From the NCBI GenBank assembly GCA_045629725.1, contig JAZQRT010000121.1, forward strand, positions 1-24,370: a stretch of DNA of 24,370 nucleotides, read 5' to 3'. Position 1 is the stretch's first letter; each line of letters begins with the position of its first letter. Shown here piece by piece: positions 14,229 to 22,055 of this stretch. Made by a program: the position numbers and the translations under genes. The stretch comes from SIG714 sp045629725. Its GTDB lineage: Bacteria; Bacillota; Clostridia; Oscillospirales; CAG-272. A model generated the notes under the pieces. That model had not been told where the DNA came from. It did no database searches and was given only the letters and a program-made list of their open reading frames with translations.

Positions 14229-15698
14229 ATGAAACATTTAAAAACACTTCTTGCAGTGTCCGTTGTTATGCTTGTCTGCGCTTTCTTCGTTTCCTGCGAA
14301 AGCCACACTCACGTATTTACAGATACTGTTGTTAACCCCACATGCACACACGAAGGATATACTCTTCACAGCTGCGAATGTGGATATTCATTTAAGGATT
14401 CCAACACAGACGCCTTAGGTCACGAGCTTGTAAATGAAAAGGTCGTTTCCGAGCCTGCATGTATAACAAAAGGAAAGCTTTTGAAATACTGTTCCCGTTG
14501 TTCTCATTCCGAAACCGCTGATATCGCGCCTCTTGGTCACACATATACGGGAGTTTGGGAGCTTACAAAGGAGCCTACCTGCGGTCAGAAGGGTGTTGAG
14601 TCCATGTTCTGCCAGATCTGTAATGCAGCTCAGACAAGATCAATCAGCGCAAAAGAACACACCTACTCTGAATGGGTAAAGAAAACCGAGCCCACCTGCC
14701 TTGAAACAGGGCTTTACGTAAGAAGTTGCACGATTTGCAATAACACAGAAGAACGCACCACCGATCCTGTCGGTCACAACTTCTCTGCTTGGGAAACAAC
14801 AAGAGAATCAACCTGTAAATCCGCAGGTCAGATGAGAAGAAAATGCAAGTACTGCTCCGAGGCAGAATACAAATCAATTGAAAAAACAGATCATACCTAC
14901 GGAGAATGGGTAATTGCAACTCCTGCAACCTGCCAGAGTAAGGGTACCGAGCTCCGTTACTGCACCGTATGTAATGCTGCACAGTCAAGATATACGGAAA
15001 GCTCCGGTCACGTATTTGGCGAATGGCAGGTCGCATATGCACCCACGTGTACATCCTTAGGCTTCCAGACAAGAACTTGCACCTCCTGTAAGATCTCAGA
15101 AAGCGAAAGTATTCCTCAGAATCCTCACAATTACGGTGAGGGAGAGATCATTAACGATGCAACCTGCTCTCTCCCCGGAAACAAGAAGCTCACCTGTCTT
15201 GATTGCGGCTTCTCCGAGATAGCGGAAATACCCGCAGGTCACCTTTACAATCCCGTTGTTAAGATTCACCCCACGTGTACCGAGCCCGGTCTTATCGTTT
15301 TTGTGTGCGTAAGATGTAATTCCGAGAGAGGCGACTCAACTCCTCAGGCTGCTACAGGACATAATATCGTCCCCGCAAGCTGCGAAAAGCCGTCCTATTG
15401 TACAAGATGCGGAATTGAATCAGGTTCTGCGCTCGGTCACTATATGGATCCCGCAACCTGCGAAAAGCCCGAAACCTGCCGTGTTTGCGGTAAAACGGAG
15501 GGCGAGGCTAACGGACATAACTACGTTGATGGCGTTTGCACGGTTTGCACAAAGAAAGATCCTCTGTACGTGCCTCCCGCAGATCCCGACGTTCCGGATC
15601 CTCAGGATGATCCCGACGTTCCGGATCCCCAGAATGATGATCCCGACGAAACAGAAGCAACTCAAACACCTGATGGATCGGAAGCATCGGAAAACTAA
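14229..15698 (+). CDS. lipoprotein made of tandem His/Cys repeats with acidic Pro-Asp tail
   Basis: This 489-residue protein starts with a lipoprotein signal (hydrophobic stretch 7-22, lipobox FVSC, lipidated Cys23). From His28 to about residue 440 it is nine full repeats of about 39 residues. Each begins with His, has Cys about 12-14 residues later, then a C-x-x-C pair about 9-11 residues on (for example TYGEW...PATC...RYCTVC). Two short 26-residue repeats and a broken last one follow. The tail (about 445-489) is Pro, Asp and Glu rich. The His plus three Cys per repeat could bind zinc or form disulfides. Tandem repeats of this kind are common in surface proteins of gut Clostridia, where no function is established. 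AAGGAGG precedes the ATG. It stands alone, converging on the serine dehydratase gene. Confidence 0.85.
   Translation: MKHLKTLLAVSVVMLVCAFFVSCESHTHVFTDTVVNPTCTHEGYTLHSCECGYSFKDSNTDALGHELVNEKVVSEPACITKGKLLKYCSRCSHSETADIAPLGHTYTGVWELTKEPTCGQKGVESMFCQICNAAQTRSISAKEHTYSEWVKKTEPTCLETGLYVRSCTICNNTEERTTDPVGHNFSAWETTRESTCKSAGQMRRKCKYCSEAEYKSIEKTDHTYGEWVIATPATCQSKGTELRYCTVCNAAQSRYTESSGHVFGEWQVAYAPTCTSLGFQTRTCTSCKISESESIPQNPHNYGEGEIINDATCSLPGNKKLTCLDCGFSEIAEIPAGHLYNPVVKIHPTCTEPGLIVFVCVRCNSERGDSTPQAATGHNIVPASCEKPSYCTRCGIESGSALGHYMDPATCEKPETCRVCGKTEGEANGHNYVDGVCTVCTKKDPLYVPPADPDVPDPQDDPDVPDPQNDDPDETEATQTPDGSEASEN
14310..15560 (+). repeat. array of His/Cys protein repeats, about 117-bp period
   Basis: Nine long repeats of about 39 codons are followed by two of about 26 codons and one partial. 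Protein spacing of His, Cys and C-x-x-C is kept while the DNA has diverged, so the array is old. Repeats 3 and 6 share C-N-A-A-Q after the Cys pair, pointing to internal duplication. Confidence 0.85.
15582..15649 (+). repeat. 27-bp tandem repeat encoding the Pro-Asp tail
   Basis: Two near-identical 27-bp units (15582-15608 and 15609-15635) share a 19-base block GATCCCGACGTTCCGGATC. A partial third unit begins at 15639 after 3 extra bases. The repeat encodes DPDVPDPQ-type units. The close DNA identity means recent duplication and possible length variation between strains. Confidence 0.8.
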
Positions 15699-15722
15699 AG
15701 CAAAGTAATTTCCTATTAAATA

Positions 15723-15767
15723 AAAAACGGCTGTGAAACTCGGATTGAGTTTTCATAGCCGTTTTTA
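15723..15767. terminator. bidirectional terminator between the repeat lipoprotein and serine dehydratase genes
   Basis: AAAAACGGCTGTGAAACTC pairs with GAGTTTTCATAGCCGTTTTT with one wobble and one bulge, giving runs of A and T on both strands. It lies between two convergent genes. Confidence 0.85.
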
Positions 15768-15779
15768 GTTACATATAAT

Positions 15780-16985
15780 TTAATCAAGCTCACTGTAAAG
15801 CTTTGCAAGTCCTCCCGTGGAGGTCTCCCTATACTTTGAATGGAGGTCCTTACCCGTTTCATACATAGTCTTTACAACCATGTCAAAGGATATCTTTCGT
15901 GTTCCCGTAAGGAAGTTTGCAAGAGAAAGCGCACTCATGGCACGCATTGCGGCAACCGCATTTCGTTCGATACAGGGAATCTGCACAAGTCCGCAAAGAG
16001 GATCGCAGGTAAGTCCCAAATGATGCTCTATGCACATCTCCGCCGCATACTCGATCTGACCGTATCCCATCTCAAATATCTCACAAAGTGCTGCCGCTGC
16101 CATGGCAGAAGCCGTACCGATCTCTGCTTGACATCCGCACTCTGCTCCTGAGATAGATGCATTACGCTTTACAAGTGTACCGATAAGTCCCGCAACCGCA
16201 AGTGCGCGGATAACGTCATCGTCAGAAAAATTCTTCTTTTCCTTCATGTATTTGAGAACCGCAGGAAGCACAGCACAGGCACCGCAGGTAGGAGCTGTAA
16301 CGATGGTTCCTCCTCCCGCATTCTGCTCAGCCGCCGCAAAGGCATAGGCACATACGATACGGTTTTCCTTTGTTTCGGGACGCTCGTCAATATGGCGCTT
16401 ATTATAAAGAAGGTTTGCAACACGCATAACGTTAAGTCCTCCGGGGAGAATACCGTCCGCCATAAGTCCTTCTTCTATTTCGTTATCCATGCACTTCCAT
16501 ACTTCATAAAGAAAGTCCTTGATGCCATCGCCTTCTTTTTCAAAAACGAACTTACTGAGCCTTATATTTCTGTGGCGGCAATAGTCAATGATCTCGGTAA
16601 GAGAATTTTCCTTATAAACGTCGGGCAAGTCGATATCGGATCTGCCCTCCACCTTGATATCTCCGCCTCCAACGCTCATCACTCTCATTTTTGCGGTTTC
16701 TTCACCTTTTATGTAAGCAAAAAGATCCATGGTATTCTCATGAGGAAGCTCGGTGGTTTCAAGATCAAGCTCGATCTCAACAGGTACGGGCGCAAGAGTT
16801 TCTTTAATTATTCTGTCTGTTCCGTGTCCCTCTCCCGTACTTGCAAGAGAGCCGTAAAGAATAACTTTAAAGCTTTCGGCATATGGGTTTTCTCCCTTGA
16901 ATATCGTACATGCTTTTTCGGGGCCCATTGTGTGGGACGAGGAAGGTCCTCTGCCTATTTTATATATCTCTCTTATAGATTTCAT
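15780..16985 (-). CDS. sdaA: L-serine ammonia-lyase (iron-sulfur L-serine dehydratase), single chain
   Basis: This 401-residue enzyme converts L-serine to pyruvate and ammonia using a [4Fe-4S] cluster. The N-terminal beta domain (about 1-150) has SSSHTMGP (15-22). The alpha domain has GGTIVTAPTCGACAVLP, SGAECGCQAEIG and LTCDPLCG...IPCIERNA. Cys285, Cys327 and Cys338 have the same 42 and 11 residue spacings as the cluster ligands I recall for E. coli-type enzymes. Those proteins are about 455 residues and end in an extra tail, with a fourth cysteine in the Legionella structure. Here the protein ends at KLYSELD with no Cys in the tail. GGAGG precedes the ATG. It has its own promoter and is alone. 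Activity would be oxygen sensitive. Confidence 0.93.
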   Translation of the reverse strand: MKSIREIYKIGRGPSSSHTMGPEKACTIFKGENPYAESFKVILYGSLASTGEGHGTDRIIKETLAPVPVEIELDLETTELPHENTMDLFAYIKGEETAKMRVMSVGGGDIKVEGRSDIDLPDVYKENSLTEIIDYCRHRNIRLSKFVFEKEGDGIKDFLYEVWKCMDNEIEEGLMADGILPGGLNVMRVANLLYNKRHIDERPETKENRIVCAYAFAAAEQNAGGGTIVTAPTCGACAVLPAVLKYMKEKKNFSDDDVIRALAVAGLIGTLVKRNASISGAECGCQAEIGTASAMAAAALCEIFEMGYGQIEYAAEMCIEHHLGLTCDPLCGLVQIPCIERNAVAAMRAMSALSLANFLTGTRKISFDMVVKTMYETGKDLHSKYRETSTGGLAKLYSELD

Positions 16986-17035
16986 ATCCGTGCTGCCTCC
17001 GTGATTTTTAATATATGGGAATATACTTTTAAGTC

Positions 17036-17064
17036 ATTTTATCATATTTTTCTCGATTAATCAA
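17036..17064 (-). promoter_or_regulatory. sigma-A promoter of the serine dehydratase gene
   Basis: On -, TTGATT (17059-17064) and TAAAAT (17036-17041) are 17 nt apart with TG-A before the -10. The leader is about 45 nt and has no evident riboswitch or long hairpin. Confidence 0.7.
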
Positions 17065-17101
17065 TATAATAATTAAAATTTGTATTATTTTTTCAATTCC
17101 C

Positions 17102-17130
17102 TTGATTTTTGTGTTTTTTTGTTTTATAAT
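17102..17130 (+). promoter_or_regulatory. sigma-A promoter of the DUF6472-nadK-nfnAB operon
   Basis: TTGATT (17102-17107) and a perfect TATAAT (17125-17130) are 17 nt apart. Transcription should start near 17137, just ahead of the GGAGG for the ATG at 17156. Confidence 0.85.
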
Positions 17131-17155
17131 ATAACCTCAAGACGGAGGAATACTT

Positions 17156-17374
17156 ATGGGAAACGAAACTAAAAGGTCTGATAAGACGAAAAAAGACTCA
17201 CCTGCAATGTGCGAAACCTGTGAATTCTACGATTGGGATGAATATCTTGACGCATACGTTTGCGATATGAAGCTCGACGAGGACGAAATGCTGAACTTTA
17301 TCTCGGGTAATGAGCGGAGCTGTCCTTACTACAGGTTCTATGACGAATATAAATCCGTTGCAAAGCAAAACTGA
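17156..17374 (+). CDS. DUF6472-family small cysteine protein
   Basis: This 72-residue acidic protein has four cysteines: C-x-x-C at 19 and 22, then Cys36 and Cys56. Strongly patterned stretches are CETCEFYDWDEYLDAYVC and KLDEDEMLNF, ending in CPYYRFYDEYKSVAKQN. This agrees with DUF6472, a clostridial family of unknown function. Four cysteines in such a small protein suggest a bound metal, probably zinc, which is inference. GGAGG lies before the ATG. It is the first gene of a five-gene operon and the amidohydrolase begins 6 nt later, so it is likely made in step with it. There is no signal peptide, so it should be cytoplasmic. Confidence 0.82.
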   Translation: MGNETKRSDKTKKDSPAMCETCEFYDWDEYLDAYVCDMKLDEDEMLNFISGNERSCPYYRFYDEYKSVAKQN

Positions 17375-17380
17375 TACTGA

Positions 17381-18175
17381 ATGAAGATATACGACGCACA
17401 CACCCATATTTTCCCCGAAAAAATTGCCGAAAAGGCATCAAAAAGCATTAGCGCCTTTTACGGCGGAGCTGCAATGTATTCCCCTGCACTGATAAGTAAT
17501 CTTCTTAAAGGCGGCAAAAAGGTCGGATGTGAAAAATTTCTCGTATGCTCATCCGCCGTTGTTCCCTCACAGGTTTTCGGGATAAATGATTTTATTTCAG
17601 ATTCCTGCAGGTGTAACCCCGAGTTCGTTGGACTCGGATCCATGCACCCCGAATATCATTTTATTCCCGATGAGCTTGACAGGCTAAAAGAGCTTGGACT
17701 TCTCGGAATCAAGCTCCATCCCGATTTTCAACACTTTGATATTGATAGTGAAAAGGCTATTTATATGTACTCCGAATGTGAAAAACGCGGACTTTCCGTG
17801 CTTTTTCATATGGGCGATGACAGATATGATTATTCTGCTCCCGAAAGACTTGCCAAGATCGCAAAAAAATTTCCGGAGCTCAAGATACATGCGGCACACT
17901 TTGGCGGATACCAAGCTTGGAAAACAGCTTTCTCTGTGCTTGATCCCTCAGAAAATTTGTACTTTGACACATCAAGCTCCCTTCCGTTTATCGACCGAGA
18001 TACAGCGCTTCGCTTTATTGACAAACACGGTGCAGATAAATTTATGTTCGGAACAGATTTTCCAATGTGGGATCCGCAGGAGGAGCTTGACAGATTTCTG
18101 AGCCTCGGTCTTGATAAAACAACCGAGGAAATGATACTCCACTCCAATTTTGAAAAATTTTATTTAAACAGGTAA
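17381..18175 (+). CDS. amidohydrolase-superfamily metal-dependent hydrolase (amidohydrolase 2)
   Basis: This 264-residue TIM-barrel enzyme shows the amidohydrolase 2 pattern: H7-T-H9 near the N terminus, IKLHPDF (111-117), LFHMGD (142-147, His144), HAAHFGG (171-177) and FGTDFP (224-229) with Asp227 as the probable general base. These residues fit a mononuclear or binuclear metal centre. The substrate cannot be told from sequence; family members include decarboxylases and hydrolases. It begins 6 nt after DUF6472 and ends 9 nt before nadK, so it is part of the operon. No strong ribosome binding site is visible at its start, so translation may depend on the gene before it. Confidence 0.88.
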   Translation: MKIYDAHTHIFPEKIAEKASKSISAFYGGAAMYSPALISNLLKGGKKVGCEKFLVCSSAVVPSQVFGINDFISDSCRCNPEFVGLGSMHPEYHFIPDELDRLKELGLLGIKLHPDFQHFDIDSEKAIYMYSECEKRGLSVLFHMGDDRYDYSAPERLAKIAKKFPELKIHAAHFGGYQAWKTAFSVLDPSENLYFDTSSSLPFIDRDTALRFIDKHGADKFMFGTDFPMWDPQEELDRFLSLGLDKTTEEMILHSNFEKFYLNR

Positions 18176-18184
18176 AACCGTACT

Positions 18185-19024
18185 ATGGAAAACAAACTGA
18201 ATATTAAATCGGTTTTGATTATACCCAATGTTACCAAGCCCGAAACGCTCGGATACACGGATAAGCTTTGCAGCTTTTTCGAGAATAAAGGCATCGTCAC
18301 AAAGGTTGCCCTTGACCTTTGTGGAGAAGCATGCTCTCTTGACCACGTGGACATGGCAGTGGTTCTTGGCGGTGACGGAAGCGTACTTATGGGCGTTTCT
18401 TATCTTGGTAAGAATGACATTCCGATCATCGGAATCAACTTCGGTCACTTTGGCTACCTTACAGAATGCGAACCCGCAGATGGCTTTGAAACCATTGAAA
18501 AAATATTGCGAGGTGAATATGAGATCGAAGAGCGTATGATGCTGTCTTGCCGCCTTTACAATGATGACTCTGATAATTACGAGGAATATTCAGCCTTGAA
18601 TGAAGCGGTAATATACCGCGGCTCTCTTATGCACATTCTTGATATTCCTTTAAATATAAACGGCAAGCCCATCACCAATCTTTTGTGCGACGGCGTTATA
18701 ATATCAACTCCCACGGGCTCAACGGCATATAATCTTTCCGCAGGCGGTCCCGTTCTTGTACCAACGTCGGAAAATATTGCAATTACGCCGATATGTCAGC
18801 GCAACCCCTCCTGCTCATCCATCGTAACATCGGGTGATGATCTTATATCCGCTTCAACAAATAAAACCGCATTCCTTTGTATCGACGGTCAAAAGCAGAT
18901 AAAGATCGAAAAGAATGCAAGACTCGTTTTTAAAAAGAGCTCTCGCAAAACAAAAATCGTTAAAGTCAGCGACGGAAGCTTTTATACCGCCCTGCAAAAA
19001 AAACTCTCTAAGGAGATAGAATAA
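18185..19024 (+). CDS. nadK: NAD kinase
   Basis: This 279-residue enzyme phosphorylates NAD+ to NADP+ in the cytoplasm. Key motifs are GGDG (62-65), GINFGHFGYL (83-92), the NE pair (139-140) and DGVIISTPTGSTAYNLSAGGP (169-189, of which the TPTGSTAYNLSAGGP end is the family hallmark). Length is normal. The TAA stop at 19022-19024 is directly followed by the nfnA ATG. Placing NADP+ synthesis upstream of a transhydrogenase that uses NADP+ makes sense as a way to set the NADP(H) pool. An AGGT at the end of the preceding gene is the likely ribosome binding site. Confidence 0.96.
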   Translation: MENKLNIKSVLIIPNVTKPETLGYTDKLCSFFENKGIVTKVALDLCGEACSLDHVDMAVVLGGDGSVLMGVSYLGKNDIPIIGINFGHFGYLTECEPADGFETIEKILRGEYEIEERMMLSCRLYNDDSDNYEEYSALNEAVIYRGSLMHILDIPLNINGKPITNLLCDGVIISTPTGSTAYNLSAGGPVLVPTSENIAITPICQRNPSCSSIVTSGDDLISASTNKTAFLCIDGQKQIKIEKNARLVFKKSSRKTKIVKVSDGSFYTALQKKLSKEIE

Positions 19025-19864
19025 ATGTATAAGATAGTTTTCAAAAAAAGCCTTAACCCAACGGTTACGCTTATGGATATCGAAGCTCCCCTTGTTGCCA
19101 AAAAAGCTCTTGCGGGACAGTTCATCATCCTTCGCGTGGACTCCGAGGGCGAAAGAATCCCCCTTACCGTTGCGGGATACGACAGAGAAAAAGGCACTGT
19201 CAGAATAATTTTCCAAGTAGTCGGAGCTACCACCGTAAAGCTCAACAACTTGAACGAAGGAGATTACCTTGAAGATTTCGTTGGTCCCCTTGGCAAGCCC
19301 TCCGAGCTTGAAGGACTTAAGAAAGTCGTTATCGTAGGAGGCGGCGTTGGATGTGCTATTGCACTGCCCGTTGCAAAGGCTCTTCACGAAATGGGTTGTG
19401 AGGTATGCTCGGTAATCGGATTCCGTAACCGCGACCTCGTTATCCTTGAGGATGAGTTCAAGGAAGTATCAGACAGACTTTTTATAACCACAGATGACGG
19501 CTCATACGGTGAAAAGGGTGTTATCACAATGCCCCTTGAAAGAATTCTTGCCGAGGAAAAGTTCGACAAGGTTATTGCTATCGGCCCCCTTGTTATGATG
19601 AAATTCACCGTTCTTTCCGCTAAGAAGTTCGGTGTTCCCTCCACCGTTTCAATGAACCCCGTTATGATCGACGGAACAGGCATGTGCGGCGGATGCCGTC
19701 TTACAGTTGGCGGAAAAATGAAATTTGCCTGTGTTGACGGACCCGAATTCGACGGTGAAGAAGTGGATTTTGACGATGCTATGGCAAGATCCGATATGTA
19801 TCGCCCCTTCGAACGTCACGCATATGAAGAAGCCTGCAATCTTTTTCAGAAAGAGGTGGAATAA
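19025..19864 (+). CDS. nfnA: NfnA, small subunit of ferredoxin-NADP+ transhydrogenase
   Basis: This 279-residue protein resembles PyrK-type ferredoxin reductases. It has a flavin domain (about 1-95), an NAD-binding domain with VVIVGGGVGCAIALPVA (101-117), and a C-terminal [2Fe-2S] site. NfnAB couples NADH and reduced ferredoxin to reduce two NADP+ by flavin-based bifurcation and confurcation. The cluster region shows Asp216, Cys221, Cys224 and Cys236 (DGTGMCGGC...FAC), in line with the known three-Cys-plus-Asp ligation. It starts right after the nadK stop, and its stop shares one base with the nfnB ATG (TAATG). NfnB next to it, with no glutamate synthase large subunit, supports Nfn over other roles. 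Confidence 0.9.
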   Translation: MYKIVFKKSLNPTVTLMDIEAPLVAKKALAGQFIILRVDSEGERIPLTVAGYDREKGTVRIIFQVVGATTVKLNNLNEGDYLEDFVGPLGKPSELEGLKKVVIVGGGVGCAIALPVAKALHEMGCEVCSVIGFRNRDLVILEDEFKEVSDRLFITTDDGSYGEKGVITMPLERILAEEKFDKVIAIGPLVMMKFTVLSAKKFGVPSTVSMNPVMIDGTGMCGGCRLTVGGKMKFACVDGPEFDGEEVDFDDAMARSDMYRPFERHAYEEACNLFQKEVE

Positions 19865-21264
19865 TGGTTAAAGAAAGAACAGAAATGCCCCTTCTTTCCC
19901 CTGAGGAAAGAGCTAAGACCTTCAGCGAGGTAGCTCTCGGATATACATACGAAATGGCTCTTGATGAAGCTTCCCGCTGTCTTGAATGTAAAAATATGCC
20001 CTGCGTTTCAGGCTGTCCTGTACAGATAAAGATCCCCGATTTTATTAAGCGCGTAAAAGCAGGTGACATCGACGGCGCATATGCCGTAATTTCCGAGTCA
20101 TCCTCCCTTCCCGCAGTTTGCGGCAGAGTTTGTCCCCAGGAAAGCCAGTGCGAATCCAAGTGCGTAAGAGGTATCAAATCAAAGCCCGTTGCTATCGGAC
20201 GTCTTGAAAGATTTGTTGCAGACAATCACTCCGACATGAAGCTTGATGTTCCCGAGAAGAACGGACATAAGGTTGCCGTTGTAGGTTCCGGTCCCTCAGG
20301 TCTTGCCTGTGCAGGAGATCTTGCAAAGAAGGGATATGATGTTACAGTTTTTGAGGCTCTCCACAAGGAAGGCGGCGTACTTATTTACGGTATCCCCGAA
20401 TTCCGTCTGCCTAAGGCTATCGTTAAAAAGGAAGTTGACGGTCTGAAGGATATTGGCGTTAAGTTTATGACCAATACCGTTATCGGTAAAACTCTCACTC
20501 TCGATGAGCTTTTCCTTGAAGGCTTTGAGGCTGTATTTATCGGCTCAGGAGCAGGTCTTCCCAACTTTATGAATATCCCCGGTGAAAACCTCAAGGGCGT
20601 ATATTCCGCAAACGAGTTCCTTACACGTAATAATCTTATGGGAGCATACAAAAAGGATTCCGCAACTCCCGTTATGATGCCACTGCGCGTTGCAGTTGTC
20701 GGAGGCGGTAACGTTGCCATGGACGCTGCAAGAACTGCACTCCGTCTTGGCGCTGAAAAGGTACACATCGTTTACCGCCGTTCTATGGACGAGCTTCCCG
20801 CAAGACGCGAGGAAGTCGAGCACGCTATTGAAGAAGGTATCGAATTTGATCTTCTTCAAAGTCCTGTTGAGATCTTGGGATATCACAATCCCGATGACCG
20901 CCGCGATCCCAAAAACGGATTTGTTACAGGCATGCGCTGTATCAAAATGGAGCTCGGAGCTCCCGATGAGCGCGGACGCCGCCGTCCCGTTCCCGTTGAA
21001 GGCTCCGAATTTACTCTCCCCGTTGACTGCGTGATCATGGCTATCGGAACTTCTCCCAATCCTCTCATCACCTCAACAACCAAAGGTCTTGATACTGACC
21101 GCAGAGGTTGTCTTGTAACCAAGACCGAGGGCGGACTTACCACTAAGGAAGCAGTTTATGCGGGCGGTGATGCAGTTACAGGTGCGGCTACGGTTATCCT
21201 TGCTATGGGAGCAGGTAAAAATGCCGCTGCTGAAATCGATGAATATATCAAGTCTAAGAATTAA
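19864..21264 (+). CDS. nfnB: NfnB, large subunit of ferredoxin-NADP+ transhydrogenase
   Basis: This 466-residue flavoprotein belongs to the glutamate synthase small-subunit family. It carries two four-cysteine sets: C39, C42, C47, C51 and C86, C90, C96, C100. These hold two [4Fe-4S] clusters in NfnB. An FAD site follows at GSGPSG (141-146) and an NADP(H) Rossmann motif at VVGGGNVAMDAA (278-289). The C-terminal region (GTSPNP, then AGGDAVTGAATVILAMGAGK) is the usual FAD end. Without a gltB-type partner, and behind nfnA, it is best read as NfnB. Together the pair balances ferredoxin, NADH and NADPH in anaerobes. It closes the operon and a terminator lies 24 nt downstream. Confidence 0.93.
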   Translation: MVKERTEMPLLSPEERAKTFSEVALGYTYEMALDEASRCLECKNMPCVSGCPVQIKIPDFIKRVKAGDIDGAYAVISESSSLPAVCGRVCPQESQCESKCVRGIKSKPVAIGRLERFVADNHSDMKLDVPEKNGHKVAVVGSGPSGLACAGDLAKKGYDVTVFEALHKEGGVLIYGIPEFRLPKAIVKKEVDGLKDIGVKFMTNTVIGKTLTLDELFLEGFEAVFIGSGAGLPNFMNIPGENLKGVYSANEFLTRNNLMGAYKKDSATPVMMPLRVAVVGGGNVAMDAARTALRLGAEKVHIVYRRSMDELPARREEVEHAIEEGIEFDLLQSPVEILGYHNPDDRRDPKNGFVTGMRCIKMELGAPDERGRRRPVPVEGSEFTLPVDCVIMAIGTSPNPLITSTTKGLDTDRRGCLVTKTEGGLTTKEAVYAGGDAVTGAATVILAMGAGKNAAAEIDEYIKSKN

Positions 21265-21287
21265 TTGCTTTTAATTATAAAACATAT

Positions 21288-21326
21288 AAAACAAGCCTTT
21301 TACTTTGTAAAGGCTTGTTTTTTGTT
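21288..21326 (+). terminator. terminator of the nadK-nfnAB operon
   Basis: AAAACAAGCCTTTTAC (21288-21303) pairs with GTAAAGGCTTGTTTT (from 21307), with one bulge and a 3-nt loop, followed by a T-rich tract (TTTTGTTTT). Confidence 0.9.
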
Positions 21327-21374
21327 TTATAGGAAAGCTCTCCATCTATAAAAAATTCAGGGAGTTCCGAACCT

Positions 21375-22055
21375 TTACAGTTCCAAAAGCTCGCTTACAG
21401 TGACGATCTCATAGCCTTCGGAGAGGATATAGGGCACGATAATACGAAGTGCCTCGGGTGTGTTGGACTCTCCGAAAACGTAATCATGAAAAAGTATTAT
21501 TGCACCCGGTCTTATATTTTTCTTTACCGTAGCCACTATCTTCTCCGTGGAAGGGATCTCCCAATCTCGGGTATCGACTGTCCACAAAATGATTGAATAA
21601 TTTTTCTTCAATGCAACATTCCCTACGTCTTTATTGCAAAATCCTCCCGGCGGTCTGAATATTGCGGGTCGCTCTCCTGTAATCTTAAACAGAGCGTCTT
21701 CTCCCTTTTCGATCTCATTTTCAAGTGACAATGGAGATATTTTGGGAATTTTGGGATGAGTATAGGTGTGATTTCCTATCTCATATCCGTTTTCTGCTTC
21801 TTTTTTTACAATATCGGGGTATTCCTCGGCATTCTTGCCAATTACAAAAAAAGTTGCTTTAACGCCATAGTCCTCCAAAATGGATATGATTTCCCGAGTA
21901 TGCTGAGGATGGGGGCCGTCATCAAAGGTTAGGGCAATCCTTTTTTTGTCCGTGCCGCCGCATTTATATATTAACTCTGAATCATGACCTGTATTACCGC
22001 ACACTATTGACGCCGTACATAAAACAAGACTTATTATTCTTGAAAATGCTATCAT
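21375..22055 (-). CDS. polysaccharide deacetylase, NodB/CE4 family
   Basis: This 226-residue protein has a short N-terminal hydrophobic signal (about 5-19) and a complete CE4 domain: TFDDGPH (43-49), GNHTYTH (94-100), RPPGG (134-138), DTRDW (161-165) and LFHDY (188-192). All the metal-binding residues (Asp45, His96, His100) are present, so it should remove acetyl groups from N-acetylated sugars, most likely envelope or spore peptidoglycan. The start at 22055 overlaps the preceding gene's stop as ATGA, which marks coupling; a longer reading from 22106 is discounted because it would lie inside that gene. The target is not proven. Confidence 0.9.
   Translation of the reverse strand: MIAFSRIISLVLCTASIVCGNTGHDSELIYKCGGTDKKRIALTFDDGPHPQHTREIISILEDYGVKATFFVIGKNAEEYPDIVKKEAENGYEIGNHTYTHPKIPKISPLSLENEIEKGEDALFKITGERPAIFRPPGGFCNKDVGNVALKKNYSIILWTVDTRDWEIPSTEKIVATVKKNIRPGAIILFHDYVFGESNTPEALRIIVPYILSEGYEIVTVSELLEL

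Noticed and set aside
14310..15560. Repeat array considered as CRISPR
   Set aside because: The repeats are in frame, diverged in DNA and explained by protein Cys/His spacing; there are no constant repeats with unique spacers.
16392..17060. 222-codon open frame on + opposite the serine dehydratase
   Set aside because: The - strand encodes a fully conserved enzyme with a good promoter and ribosome binding site. The + product is unlike any protein family and runs through that promoter.
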